NCBI RefSeq assembly: GCF_003352065.1
Contig: NZ_CP025803.1
Coordinates: forward strand, 2,335,574-2,399,573
From: Sulfitobacter sp. SK011
GTDB taxonomy: Bacteria; Pseudomonadota; Alphaproteobacteria; Rhodobacterales; Rhodobacteraceae
DNA length: 64,000 nucleotides
Direction of reading: 5' to 3'
Part shown: positions 53,688-61,914 of the stretch, in pieces
How the letters are laid out: every line of letters starts with the position of its first letter
How positions within the stretch are numbered: the stretch's first letter is position 1
Position numbers and translations under genes: made by a program
Notes under the pieces: generated by a model
Seen by the model: the letters and a program-made list of their open reading frames with translations, nothing else
The model's database searches: none
Told to the model about the DNA's origin: nothing

Positions 53688-54391
53688 GGATTGGGGCCTT
53701 TCCAGTCTATCGGGCAAATCTCTGCCGACAACCCGTCAAACGCCCAGACCCGGCCATAATCGCGCACCCGGCTTTTGAGGCCCTTGGCGGCAATGATATC
53801 GGGGCCCATCCAGTATTTGGAGTTGCTGACCATCACCGGATGATCGGGACTTTTACCTGCCAGCATTTCAATCTCACCCTGAATTTTTCGGCCAATTGCG
53901 ATGGAACGCTTGTTCCCTTCGCGGGTGATTTCGACCGGGGCGCGTTCGGCCCCAATAATCTCGGACACCAGCATGGTGAAGAGGCCGGTGGTGCCACCTG
54001 CCGCACCGCTAAATATCTGCAGGATGCCGTTGTAGGCTTTGCCACTGGCGCGCTCATCGACATATGCCGCGACCTTCCAGTTGCCCTCGCCCATACGGCC
54101 GGGAATATCGACCAGCAGGCCCACGTTCAGCCCGCTCAGGTCCTCTCCTTCGTAATGGCCCTCATCAATCGCAATGGCCATCCAGGCATGACAATGCCCC
54201 TCGGTCGGGGGATGCGCGCCCAGCGACACCACGCAGGGGCAAAACACAGTGCACGAGCAGTTCAGGAAAAGCTCGCCCTTGATCGCCCATTCTGTCGGGG
54301 CCGATTGTCGCCGCTTGGGGTTCGGCATGCGCTGGTCAATCCGCTGTGAAATGGGCAGCCGATCCGCGTCGGGTCTTTTCTTTGGTGGCAT
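53684..54391 (-). CDS. DUF1326-domain protein
   Basis: A 235-residue protein. The DUF1326 signature is WAIKGELFLNCSCTVFCPCV, a CSC...CPC cluster of four cysteines that looks like a metal or redox site; GHCHAWMAIAIDEGHYEG follows. No signal peptide is seen; the first 30 residues are basic and Pro-rich. AGGAGGATAAG in front of ATG 54391 is a strong ribosome binding site overlapping the stop of the DUF2182 gene; ATG 54328 would give a protein without the basic leader. DUF1326 is often next to DUF2182, as here. Function unknown. Confidence 0.85.
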   Translation of the reverse strand: MPPKKRPDADRLPISQRIDQRMPNPKRRQSAPTEWAIKGELFLNCSCTVFCPCVVSLGAHPPTEGHCHAWMAIAIDEGHYEGEDLSGLNVGLLVDIPGRMGEGNWKVAAYVDERASGKAYNGILQIFSGAAGGTTGLFTMLVSEIIGAERAPVEITREGNKRSIAIGRKIQGEIEMLAGKSPDHPVMVSNSKYWMGPDIIAAKGLKSRVRDYGRVWAFDGLSAEICPIDWKGPNP

Positions 54392-54392
54392 C

Positions 54393-55181
54393 TTATCCTC
54401 CTGAAATAAGGGGCCAGCCCGCTACGACGCACGCGCCGAGGATCAGGATCACACCCATTGGTTTTGTTACATGATGGCCAATCTGCGGCAGTTTTTCCAC
54501 CACCATAAAGAGCGTGGCCAACCCCATCCAGGCCAGGTTCATCACCCCGCCCGCAAATCCCAGCGCCATGAAACCCCAGCAGCACAAGGCGCAATAGACC
54601 CCAAGGCCGAGGCCCATGCGCAACCCGCCCGCAAATCCTGCGCGCCAGTTGCCGATGAAATACATCATCGGGGAATGGCAAACGCCGTGGCAAATCTCTT
54701 TTGTGCGGGTGAATTGAAAGAGGCCCACCGCCAGCAACAATGCCGCAGCAGTCCACCGGGAACGCGCGATGCCCAGCATGTCAATCACCCCGGCAAAGAG
54801 CAGCGCCAGTTGCACCGCAGCGATCAGCGCCGCAAAGCACAGCCAGATTGCAAAATACCCAAGCAACACCCCTAGCCATCCGGCGCGCGTGCCATTGGCA
54901 CTGATCATCAGGTCCTCATAGCTGCGCAACGTGGGCACCAACGTCGGCAACATCATCGCCGCCATCATCGCGCCCCACATCACAAACAAAGGTCCGAAAT
55001 TTGCCATCGGCATGTACATTGGCATGCGCGGGTCCATGGCGCGCATCGCCTCACCCATTTCACCGGGACGTCCCAGCAGATCGACGTCCATCTGCATGGC
55101 CATGGCGTACATCATCCACCACGCCGCCAGCACCAGCCCAAAAAAGGCCAGCCAAAGGGAAGATCGCAGAACTGGGTTCAT
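54393..55181 (-). CDS. DUF2182-family predicted metal-binding membrane protein
   Basis: A 262-residue integral membrane protein with about seven hydrophobic segments. FVMWGAMMAAMMLPTLVPTL is the family signature; Met-, Cys- and His-rich stretches (MDPRMPMYMPMANF, CHGVCHSPMMYF, CALCCWGFMALG) suggest binding of a soft metal such as copper (inference). It is the first gene of the block leading through DUF1326 and DinB to dmdA, divergent from a FadR-type regulator with candidate operators between them. Confidence 0.85.
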   Translation of the reverse strand: MNPVLRSSLWLAFFGLVLAAWWMMYAMAMQMDVDLLGRPGEMGEAMRAMDPRMPMYMPMANFGPLFVMWGAMMAAMMLPTLVPTLRSYEDLMISANGTRAGWLGVLLGYFAIWLCFAALIAAVQLALLFAGVIDMLGIARSRWTAAALLLAVGLFQFTRTKEICHGVCHSPMMYFIGNWRAGFAGGLRMGLGLGVYCALCCWGFMALGFAGGVMNLAWMGLATLFMVVEKLPQIGHHVTKPMGVILILGACVVAGWPLISGG

Positions 55182-55214
55182 GAAATTGTCCGATTCAACA
55201 CGCTTGTGAAATTA

Positions 55215-55258
55215 ATGTCAGACATTTAGACTTCGGGCAAACATTAAATGTAAGACAT
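55215..55258. promoter_or_regulatory. Two candidate operators of the FadR-type regulator
   Basis: ATGTCAGACAT at 55215-55225 is a perfect palindrome around a central A, and ATGTAAGACAT at 55248-55258 is its near copy, 33 bp apart centre to centre, about three helical turns. The second ends directly at the regulator ATG. The pattern fits FadR-type sites (T-x-GT...AC-x-A) and position fits control of both directions. Confidence 0.6.
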
Positions 55259-56020
55259 ATGAAAATTGACCCCACCAATCCCGCCGATTTATCGGCACAG
55301 ATTGCCAGCGCGATCCGTGATGCCATTGTCGAAGGGCGTCTGATTGTTGATGAACGCCTGCCCTCCGAGGCAGAACTGGCCGAACAATTCAAAGTGTCCC
55401 GCCCCACCGTGCGCGAGGCGCTGAAACGGCTTGCGGCCCAATCACTGATCCGCACTCAGCGGGGGGCCACAGGCGGCGCATTTGTGGCGCGGCTCAGCTT
55501 TGAGGCGGCACAGGCCCAGCAGATCACCACCTCAACGCTCCTTATTTCGATGAACGCGGTCAGTTTCGCCACCGCCTGCGAGGCCCGCTATACGCTAGAG
55601 CGCGCTTGCGCGTCGATGTCGGCGGCCCGGCGTACCGCCGATCATTTGGCAACCATGCGCGCCGAAATTCACCGGCAATCGCAGCCTGGCCTGACGGATG
55701 AGGCGTTTTGTGCCTCAGACGTGGCGTTTCATCGCGCGCTGGTGGACGGTGCCGACAATCCGGTGCTGAGCTACCAATTGGCCGGCGCGGTTGAGGGCAT
55801 GCAACCATTGATGAACATGATCACCTTCACCGCCCGCGACCGCGCACGTATCATCGCACTGCACACCGATATTGCCGACGCAATTGAGGCGCAAGACGGT
55901 GACGCCAGCGCCCATTGCCTTGAAGCACTTGAGCGAGAGACCCAAACGCTGGCGCAAAACGTGTTTGCCAAACGTGCGGCAAGTGCTGCGGTGCATGCCC
56001 CATCGTCTGACACGTCATAA
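55259..56020 (+). CDS. FadR/GntR-family transcriptional regulator (FCD domain)
   Basis: A 253-residue regulator. The winged helix-turn-helix is RLPSEAELAEQFKVSRPTVREALKRLAAQSLI, then GGAFVARLSF; the effector FCD domain spans about 95-235, with metal-binding positions likely in DVAFHRALVDGADN and IIALHTDIADAI. Effectors of this group are organic acids or similar small molecules. It is divergent from the DUF2182-DUF1326-DinB-dmdA-acuI block and most likely controls it. A GntR regulator is a known neighbour of dmdA in roseobacters, so acrylate or DMSP-derived compounds are reasonable ligand candidates (inference). The gene end takes part in an 18-bp tandem duplication. Confidence 0.85.
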   Translation: MKIDPTNPADLSAQIASAIRDAIVEGRLIVDERLPSEAELAEQFKVSRPTVREALKRLAAQSLIRTQRGATGGAFVARLSFEAAQAQQITTSTLLISMNAVSFATACEARYTLERACASMSAARRTADHLATMRAEIHRQSQPGLTDEAFCASDVAFHRALVDGADNPVLSYQLAGAVEGMQPLMNMITFTARDRARIIALHTDIADAIEAQDGDASAHCLEALERETQTLAQNVFAKRAASAAVHAPSSDTS

Positions 56021-56052
56021 GCGGCCCCTTGAAAATAAGCGGCCCCTTGAAA
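56017..56052. repeat. 18-bp tandem duplication at the end of the FadR-type gene
   Basis: ATAAGCGGCCCCTTGAAA occurs twice without a gap (56017-56034 and 56035-56052). The first copy contains the regulator stop codon. Confidence 0.85.
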
Positions 56053-56079
56053 CTTTGCCGGTTCTGCCCCATATTCATC

Positions 56080-56400
56080 TTGTCCTTCGGGACTATGGAC
56101 ATAAACGCGCATGTAATAAGCGGTTCGGACCCGGGGGCGGTACCCGGCGACTCCACCAATATCCTTTATTTGGGGATCATGGGGTCGAAATAGGATCGAC
56201 GAACGTCTAAAGATGTTGCTTTGTTTCGGCTGACTGCCACCGTTATCGGCGTAAAAAGTACAATTGCAAATAACAATAGTGCTCCAGTTGCGATGGCCGC
56301 GTAAGCGGTACTAACGACTGAAAATTAAGTCCTTGCGTTTAGCGACCTAAGGCGGGGTTCGCAGGTACCTGGCAACAGAAACCTGCACTTTCACACCTTT
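56080..56400 (+). ncRNA. ssrA: Two-piece (permuted) tmRNA
   Basis: The alphaproteobacterial permuted gene. The acceptor piece comes first and ends GGCGACTCCACCA at 56158, with GCATGTA and a T-arm-like CGGACCCGGGGG before it. After a 22-base spacer that must be removed, the coding piece starts at 56181 with GGGGTCGAAATAGGATCGAC. GGGGTCG pairs with CGACTCC, including the G3-U pair that AlaRS requires. The tag frame at 56266-56304 is ANNNSAPVAMAA followed by TAA. The hairpin GCAGGT...ACCTGC near 56364-56389 marks the end. Outer limits are approximate; the acceptor 5' end could be up to about 30 bases off. Confidence 0.9.
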
Positions 56401-56431
56401 CCTTGATCTCTGTGCACCCTAGATTTGGGGG

Positions 56432-56980
56432 ATGATAAGATTGTTTATCTCTCTTCTGTTGGCCACCACTCTGTCGATTGGCGCGCCTGTATTCGCAAAG
56501 GACACCGCCTTGGACCTCAAACCTGACTGGGAATTCGTGGCCGACACCGTGATGGGCGGTGTGTCCACCGGGCAGATTAGTACGCTAAACGTTGCGGGCC
56601 GTAACGCCACCCGGCTTACTGGTGCCGTCTCACTCGACAACAACGGCGGCTTTGTTCAAATGGCGTTTGATCTTTTGTCGGATGGGACCGGATTTGACGC
56701 CTCTGAACACACCGGGCTTGAGATAGAGGTTTTTGGCAATGGAGAGGCCTATGACCTGCGTCTGCGCACGGACGCCCTGACCCGGCCCTGGCAGTCGTTC
56801 CGCACGGAATTTGTCGCATCACCTGAATGGACAACGCTCCGCATTCCGTTCAGCGATATCACCCCGCACAAGACCGACGCCACCTTTGACCCCGCTGAAG
56901 TGCGCCGCATTGGCATCGTTGCCATCGGTCGCGAATTTGAGGCCGACGTGGCCGTCGCCGCGATCCGATTCTACCGCTGA
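56432..56980 (+). CDS. CIA30-domain protein, exported
   Basis: A 182-residue protein with a signal peptide (MIRLFISLLLATTLSIGAPV then FAKD) and a single CIA30 (complex I intermediate-associated protein 30) beta-sandwich domain: WEFVADTVMGGVSTGQI, RLTGAVSLDNNGGFVQMAFD, GLEIEVFGNGEAYDLRLRTD and TTLRIPFSDITP. In mitochondria such proteins assist complex I assembly; in bacteria secreted forms are likely ligand- or carbohydrate-binding and the name should not be taken as function. It stands alone behind ssrA. Confidence 0.85.
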   Translation: MIRLFISLLLATTLSIGAPVFAKDTALDLKPDWEFVADTVMGGVSTGQISTLNVAGRNATRLTGAVSLDNNGGFVQMAFDLLSDGTGFDASEHTGLEIEVFGNGEAYDLRLRTDALTRPWQSFRTEFVASPEWTTLRIPFSDITPHKTDATFDPAEVRRIGIVAIGREFEADVAVAAIRFYR

Positions 56981-57094
56981 GGCTTGACTTAAGCGCCAAT
57001 TCACCGATGCTGGTGCCATGGGGATCACCGCGAACGCCCCGTGAGGCGACAGCCAGAGGTTCGCATGTTTCCAAAACTTTAAAGGATGCATGCC

Positions 57095-57910
57095 ATGGCT
57101 GCCCCAAATGAAATCACTGTTCCCCAATTGTTGCGCCTGATCGGCACCCCCGATGCGCCGGTCATCGTTGATATCTCAATTGATCCCGATTTTGACGCAG
57201 ACCCGTTTCTGATCCCCGGATCGTTTCGCCACCCGCACAAGGATTTGCCAGGCCTAAAGGCGCGCCTGAAAGGGCGGCCTTGTGTCGTTGTCTGTCAAAA
57301 GGGCATCAAGCTGAGCCAGGGACTGGTGGCGTGGCTGCGCGCCGATGGGGTGCGGGCGGAATATCTGTCGGGGGGCATGTATGGCTGGCGCGATCACGCT
57401 GGCGCGCCGCGCATTCCCGCCGCCGCCCTGCCCGCCCCGGTTGAGGGTGCGACCCTTTGGGTGACCCGGCACCGCCCCAAGATTGACCGCATCGCCTGTC
57501 CATGGTTGATCCGGCGCTTTGTCGATCCCGATGCGCGGTTCCTGTTTGTATCCCCCGCCGAGGTCATGGGCGTCGCAGACCGCTATGGCGCGACACCCTT
57601 TGATGTCGAGGATGTGTTTTGGTCGCATCGTGGCCCAAAGTGCACATTTGATACGATGCTGGATGAATTTGCCCTGCACACAGAGGCGCTGGACAGGTTG
57701 GCAACCGTCGTGCGCGCCGCCGATACCGATACCCATGACACGTCCCCCCAAGCGGCGGGCTTACTGGCCCTGTCGGTTGGCCTGTCGCGCCAGTACCGCG
57801 ATGATCTGGAACAGCTTGAGGCCGGTATGACGCTTTATGATGCGCTGTACCGCTGGGCGCGTGATGGGGCCGATGAACGGCACGACTGGCCTGCGGATCG
57901 CAAATCATGA
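57095..57910 (+). CDS. Rhodanese domain fused to ChrB-type chromate resistance domain
   Basis: A 271-residue protein. Residues 1-115 form a rhodanese domain with the active Cys in VVVCQKGIKLSQGL; the rest is the ChrB C-terminal (Chrome_Resist) domain: TLWVTRHRPKIDRIACPWLI followed by RRFVDPDARFLFV, and FDVEDVFWSHRGPKCTFDTM. Such proteins accompany ChrA. ATG 57095 follows AAAGGA at good spacing; ATG 57086 overlaps that site and is less likely. The stop overlaps the chrA start (ATGA). A role in sensing or reducing chromate or an analogous oxyanion is inferred. Confidence 0.87.
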   Translation: MAAPNEITVPQLLRLIGTPDAPVIVDISIDPDFDADPFLIPGSFRHPHKDLPGLKARLKGRPCVVVCQKGIKLSQGLVAWLRADGVRAEYLSGGMYGWRDHAGAPRIPAAALPAPVEGATLWVTRHRPKIDRIACPWLIRRFVDPDARFLFVSPAEVMGVADRYGATPFDVEDVFWSHRGPKCTFDTMLDEFALHTEALDRLATVVRAADTDTHDTSPQAAGLLALSVGLSRQYRDDLEQLEAGMTLYDALYRWARDGADERHDWPADRKS

Positions 57911-59157
57911 GCGTACCAAGCTGGCCGGACATGGCGCGGGTCTATGGCCGTATTGGTCTTTTTTCATTTGGCGGTCCCGCCGCTCAAATCGCCCTGATGC
58001 ACCGTGAATTGGTGGAAGAACGACCCTGGCTCAGCGAGGCCGCGTATCTGCGCGCGCTGAGCCTGTGCATGCTGTTGCCCGGACCAGAGGCGATGCAGCT
58101 TGCCACCTATGCGGGCTGGCGCATGCGCGGCGTGCCGGGGGGGCTGCTGGCGGGCCTGCTGTTCGTGGTTCCCGGTGCCTTGGTGATTGCGGTTCTGGCG
58201 CTGGGATATGCCTATTTTGGACAATTGCCACTGGTTCAAGCGGCATTTCTGGGCATCAAGGCAGCCGTCATCGTTGTAGTCTTTCAGGCGCTGCGCAAAG
58301 TCGCGAAAAAGGCGTTGCATGGTGCCCAGGGCTGGACCTTGGCCATCCTGTCATTCCTGGCACTTTTTGTCGTTGGCCTGCCCTTTCCCCTGATCATCCT
58401 GGCAGCGGCCCTTTGGGGCATGTTTTACCACAACGTCGCACCGCCGGAAGTGGACACCCTACCCCTCCAGGCAGGCCATGCACCGCGCACCATTGCCATT
58501 TGGGGGGGGCTTTGGGCCGCCCCTTTGGCGGTGCTCTGGGCCATGGACAACGACTTCTTGCTGCAACTGGGCTTGTTCTTTTCCAAACTGGCAATTGTGA
58601 CCTTTGGCGGGGCCTACGCCGTCTTGGCCTATATGACGCAGACCGTGGTGCAGGATTATGGCTGGATCAGCACGGATCAGATGATTGACGCACTTGGTCT
58701 GGCCGAAACCACGCCGGGGCCATTGATCCTTGTCACTGAATTTGTCGCTTTGCTGGCCGGTTTTGCGCAATCAGGTGTGATGGGCGCGATTGCGGCGGGG
58801 CTTGTGGCGCTTTGGGTGACATTCACCCCCTGCTTTTTATGGATTTTTCTTGCTGGTCCCTATCTGGAACGCATCTCAGCCCAGCCGCGACTTGCAGGGG
58901 CCTTGCGTGCCATCACCGCGGCCGTTGTCGGGGTTATTGCAAACCTGTCAGTCTGGTTCGCACTGCATGTGATATTTGACCGTGTGACCCCTGAGGTGTG
59001 GCTGGCCCTGCCCGGCCCTGATTTGGGAAGCTTTAATGCCCTGGCCGCCGTTTTCACGCTTGCCGCAGCCCTGCTGATGCTGGTTGCAAAACGCGGATTT
59101 GTCACCACCATGGCTGTGCTGGCAATCGCCGCCCTTGGGATTGCAATGGTCACGTAA
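57907..59157 (+). CDS. chrA: ChrA-family chromate transporter
   Basis: A 416-residue membrane protein made of two homologous CHR halves. The first has GLFSFGGPAAQIALMHRELV and ALSLCMLLPGPEAMQLATYA; the second FFSKLAIVTFGGAYAVLAYM and LGLAETTPGPLILVTEFVAL. Both FGG and PGP motifs are complete in each half. Family members export chromate or move related divalent anions such as sulfate. Coupled to the rhodanese-ChrB gene by ATGA. Confidence 0.9.
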   Translation: MSVPSWPDMARVYGRIGLFSFGGPAAQIALMHRELVEERPWLSEAAYLRALSLCMLLPGPEAMQLATYAGWRMRGVPGGLLAGLLFVVPGALVIAVLALGYAYFGQLPLVQAAFLGIKAAVIVVVFQALRKVAKKALHGAQGWTLAILSFLALFVVGLPFPLIILAAALWGMFYHNVAPPEVDTLPLQAGHAPRTIAIWGGLWAAPLAVLWAMDNDFLLQLGLFFSKLAIVTFGGAYAVLAYMTQTVVQDYGWISTDQMIDALGLAETTPGPLILVTEFVALLAGFAQSGVMGAIAAGLVALWVTFTPCFLWIFLAGPYLERISAQPRLAGALRAITAAVVGVIANLSVWFALHVIFDRVTPEVWLALPGPDLGSFNALAAVFTLAAALLMLVAKRGFVTTMAVLAIAALGIAMVT

Positions 59158-59223
59158 AGCCCCCTTTCCCTCGGCCACAAATGTCGTATGCTGATCATGT
59201 TCTATGCCAACCTGGAGATGAAC

Positions 59224-59715
59224 ATGGGCCGCGACATCGACTATGGCAACCTGATGCACGAAGCCATGCGGGGTTTGATCCGCAAGGTTCTGCTTGACGT
59301 TGCCGAGCGGGGCTTGCCGGGAAATCACCACTTTTTCATCACCTTTGACACCACCCATCCGGATGCGGAACTGGCCGATTGGCTGTCTGATCGCTATCCC
59401 GGCGAAATGACCGTGGTGATGCAACATTGGTACGACAAGCTTGAGATCACCGAGGATGGGTTTGCGGTCACCCTCAATTTCGGCGATGCGCCAGAGCCGC
59501 TTTATATCCCATATGACGCAATCCGAACATTTGTGGACCCGTCAGTGGAATTTGGTCTGCGCTTTGAAGAACAGGACAACACTGACTCCGACGCGCCCGA
59601 AAAAACATCCGACAAGGGCACCGAGTTGAAGCAGGTCCATGAACATGAGCTTGAAGTCGAAGAAGAGCCGGTCAAGGACGCCCAGATCGTGTCGCTTGAT
59701 TCCTTTCGCAAATAA
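59224..59715 (+). CDS. sspB: SspB-type ClpXP adaptor
   Basis: A 163-residue protein that delivers ssrA-tagged peptides to ClpXP. It begins MGRDIDYGNLMHEAMRGLIR, the alphaproteobacterial SspB N-terminus, followed by FFITFDTTHPDAELADWLSD and LEITEDGFAVTLNFGD of the substrate-binding fold. An acidic flexible linker leads to VKDAQIVSLDSFRK, the C-terminal ClpX-binding peptide. ATG 59224 with GGAGATG upstream is preferred over the extension to 59188. The ssrA gene is only 3 kb upstream. Confidence 0.93.
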   Translation: MGRDIDYGNLMHEAMRGLIRKVLLDVAERGLPGNHHFFITFDTTHPDAELADWLSDRYPGEMTVVMQHWYDKLEITEDGFAVTLNFGDAPEPLYIPYDAIRTFVDPSVEFGLRFEEQDNTDSDAPEKTSDKGTELKQVHEHELEVEEEPVKDAQIVSLDSFRK

Positions 59716-59807
59716 TTTGAACTGCATGGGCACCATCGGCTGATTGCGCAGGCTGGCGCGGGGCGCTACACCGCTTTTGACACATTTGCCAGACGAGGAG
59801 CCGCATC

Positions 59808-61199
59808 ATGGCCGATACCCGCACAGAAACTGACAGCTTTGGCCCCCTTGAGGTTCCTTCCGACAAATACTGGGGCGCGCAGACCCAACGCTCGATCATG
59901 AACTTCCCAATCGGGTGGGAACGCCAGCCGATCGCAATCGTGCGCGCGCTGGGGGTGATCAAGAAAGCCTGCGCCGAGGTCAATCTGGGGTTCGGCGATC
60001 TGGACGCCGATCTGGCCCCCGCCATCCAGGCCGCCGCGCAAGAGGTGATCGACGGCAAGTTTGACGATAATTTTCCGCTTGTTGTCTGGCAGACCGGGTC
60101 TGGCACCCAATCGAACATGAACGCCAACGAGGTGATCTCGAACCGCGCGATTGAGATGATGGGCGGCACGATGGGCTCCAAAACGCCGGTGCACCCCAAT
60201 GATCACTGCAACATGGGCCAATCATCAAACGATACATTCCCCACCGCGATGCATGTGGCCATCGCAATGGTGGCGCGTGACACGCTGTTGCCGGGCCTGC
60301 GCAAATTGCACGGCGCATTGGCGAAGAAATCTGACGAATTCAAAGACATCATCAAAATCGGCCGCACCCATACCCAAGATGCTACACCGCTGACATTGGG
60401 TCAGGAATTTGGCGGCTATGCGCATCAGGTCGCCAAAGGAATCGCGCGGGTCGAGGCCTGTTTGCCGGATATCTATGAGTTGGCCCAAGGGGGCACTGCC
60501 GTGGGCACCGGGTTGAACACCCGCAAAGGCTTTGCTGAAAAAGTCGCACATGAAATCGCCGCGATCACCGGCCTGCCCTTTGTCACCGCCCCCAACAAGT
60601 TTGAGGCGCTGGCCGCCCATGACGCCATGGTGATGTTTTCAGGTGCCTTGAAAACCGTTGCCGCGTCCTTGTTCAAAATTGCCAACGACATGCGGTTGCT
60701 GGGATCCGGCCCGCGTTCCGGTCTGGGCGAATTGATCTTGCCCGAGAACGAGCCGGGATCCTCGATCATGCCGGGCAAAGTGAACCCCACCCAGGCTGAG
60801 GCGCTGACCATGGTCTGTGCGCATGTGATGGGCAATGACGCGGCTGTGGGCTTTGCCGGATCTCAGGGCCATTTTGAACTGAACGTCTATAACCCAATGA
60901 TGAGCTATAATGTGATCCAGTCGATGCAATTGCTTGGTGACGCCGCCAGCAGCTTTACCGACAACATGGTTGTGGGCACCAAGGCCAACATCGAACGGAT
61001 CGACAAGTTGATGAAAGAAAGCCTGATGCTGGTGACCGCGCTGGCCCCCACCATCGGCTATGATAATGCCACCAAGGTCGCCAAGACCGCGCATAAGAAC
61101 GGCACAACCCTGAAAGAAGAAGCCATTGCTTTGGGGTTTGTCGATGCGGAAACTTTTGATCGGGTCGTGCGGCCCGAAGATATGATTGGACCAAAATGA
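59808..61199 (+). CDS. fumC: Fumarate hydratase class II
   Basis: A 463-residue fumarase/aspartase superfamily enzyme of the TCA cycle, iron-free and heat-stable. Signatures are [39 protein letters not shown], the loop [13 protein letters not shown] and [13 protein letters not shown]. Length equals that of E. coli FumC. Its stop overlaps the following DUF4169 gene by four bases. Confidence 0.95.
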   Translation: MADTRTETDSFGPLEVPSDKYWGAQTQRSIMNFPIGWERQPIAIVRALGVIKKACAEVNLGFGDLDADLAPAIQAAAQEVIDGKFDDNFPLVVWQTGSGTQSNMNANEVISNRAIEMMGGTMGSKTPVHPNDHCNMGQSSNDTFPTAMHVAIAMVARDTLLPGLRKLHGALAKKSDEFKDIIKIGRTHTQDATPLTLGQEFGGYAHQVAKGIARVEACLPDIYELAQGGTAVGTGLNTRKGFAEKVAHEIAAITGLPFVTAPNKFEALAAHDAMVMFSGALKTVAASLFKIANDMRLLGSGPRSGLGELILPENEPGSSIMPGKVNPTQAEALTMVCAHVMGNDAAVGFAGSQGHFELNVYNPMMSYNVIQSMQLLGDAASSFTDNMVVGTKANIERIDKLMKESLMLVTALAPTIGYDNATKVAKTAHKNGTTLKEEAIALGFVDAETFDRVVRPEDMIGPK

Positions 61200-61372
61200 G
61201 CGCTCCTCTGAACCTGAACAAGATCAAGAAAGAACACAACCGCGCCTCACGCAAGGCACGCGCCGATGAAAATGCCGTGGGTTTTGGCCAGACCAAAGCG
61301 CAAAAAGAAGCGTTGAAAGCCCGCGCAGAACTGATCGCGCGCAACCTTGAGGCGCACAAACGCGAAAAATGA
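61196..61372 (+). CDS. DUF4169-family small basic protein
   Basis: A 58-residue protein translated from the ATG that overlaps the fumC stop: [20 protein letters not shown] through [10 protein letters not shown] to EAHKREK. About a third of its residues are Lys or Arg, and it is probably helical throughout. It matches the DUF4169 family, found behind fumC in Rhodobacterales. Function unknown. It overlaps the next gene by ATGA. Confidence 0.8.
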   Translation: MSAPLNLNKIKKEHNRASRKARADENAVGFGQTKAQKEALKARAELIARNLEAHKREK

Positions 61373-61593
61373 ACGCGCGGCCTGTCAAACATTCCGTGAC
61401 ACTGCGAGGCCATCGCACCTCGGTGTCGCTGGAGGATGAGTTCTGGAACGAATTCCGCGCAATCGCTGCTGAAAAAAACATGCCAATCAATGTGTTGGTG
61501 GCGGAAATTGATGTGGCGCGCGGCGTTGATATGGGTCTGGCTTCTGCAATAAGGCTCTATGTGCTGCAGACATTAAAGGATCGTTTACCTTGA
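61369..61593 (+). CDS. Ribbon-helix-helix protein
   Basis: A 74-residue protein of the RHH_4 type: KHSVTLRGHRTSVSLEDEFW gives the DNA-contacting strand and start of helix 1, and INVLVAEIDVARGVDMGLAS then AIRLYVLQTL completes the fold. It is coupled to DUF4169 and fumC by overlaps. Likely a small DNA-binding dimer; targets unknown. Confidence 0.85.
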   Translation: MNARPVKHSVTLRGHRTSVSLEDEFWNEFRAIAAEKNMPINVLVAEIDVARGVDMGLASAIRLYVLQTLKDRLP

Positions 61594-61611
61594 TGGCGAT
61601 AGGGTTGGAGT

Positions 61612-61914
61612 ATGACGATTCCAGCCCCTCTTTCTGCTGACGCATGGATGATCCATGTTTTCAGTGCAAAGGCCGCCCGCGAAGGCGGTATTGTTCGCAG
61701 AAAGCTGCGAGACATTGAAAAATACGTTGGCAGAAACGCTTTTGAAACCGAACTTGCACGTCGCGGATATCATGCCATTGAAAACGCTGGGCAAATGGTA
61801 ATTTTTTTGCAATCAAGAACCGTTACGCATTATTCTCTAAACGATTTTTTTGAAAAAGACCGGATCGGAATTTTCGAAAATTCCGAGACCCTTCAAGCCA
61901 CCGACGCCGCATAG
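61612..61914 (+). CDS. Conserved small hypothetical protein
   Basis: A 100-residue protein starting MTIPAPLSADAWMIHVFSAK, with GGIVRRKLRDIEKYVGRNAF and ELARRGYHAIENAGQMVIFL. The pattern resembles short Rhodobacterales proteins of unknown role. The codon use fits its neighbours. The last 30 residues (YSLNDFFEKDRIGIFENSET) are less protein-like, and the gene end overlaps the convergent aldolase gene by 22 bp, so the natural stop could have been shifted. No function is proposed. Confidence 0.6.
   Translation: MTIPAPLSADAWMIHVFSAKAAREGGIVRRKLRDIEKYVGRNAFETELARRGYHAIENAGQMVIFLQSRTVTHYSLNDFFEKDRIGIFENSETLQATDAA

Noticed and set aside
55981..56160. CRISPR-like repeats near 56 kb
   Set aside because: Only one direct duplication of 18 bp without spacers; there are no cas genes in the window.
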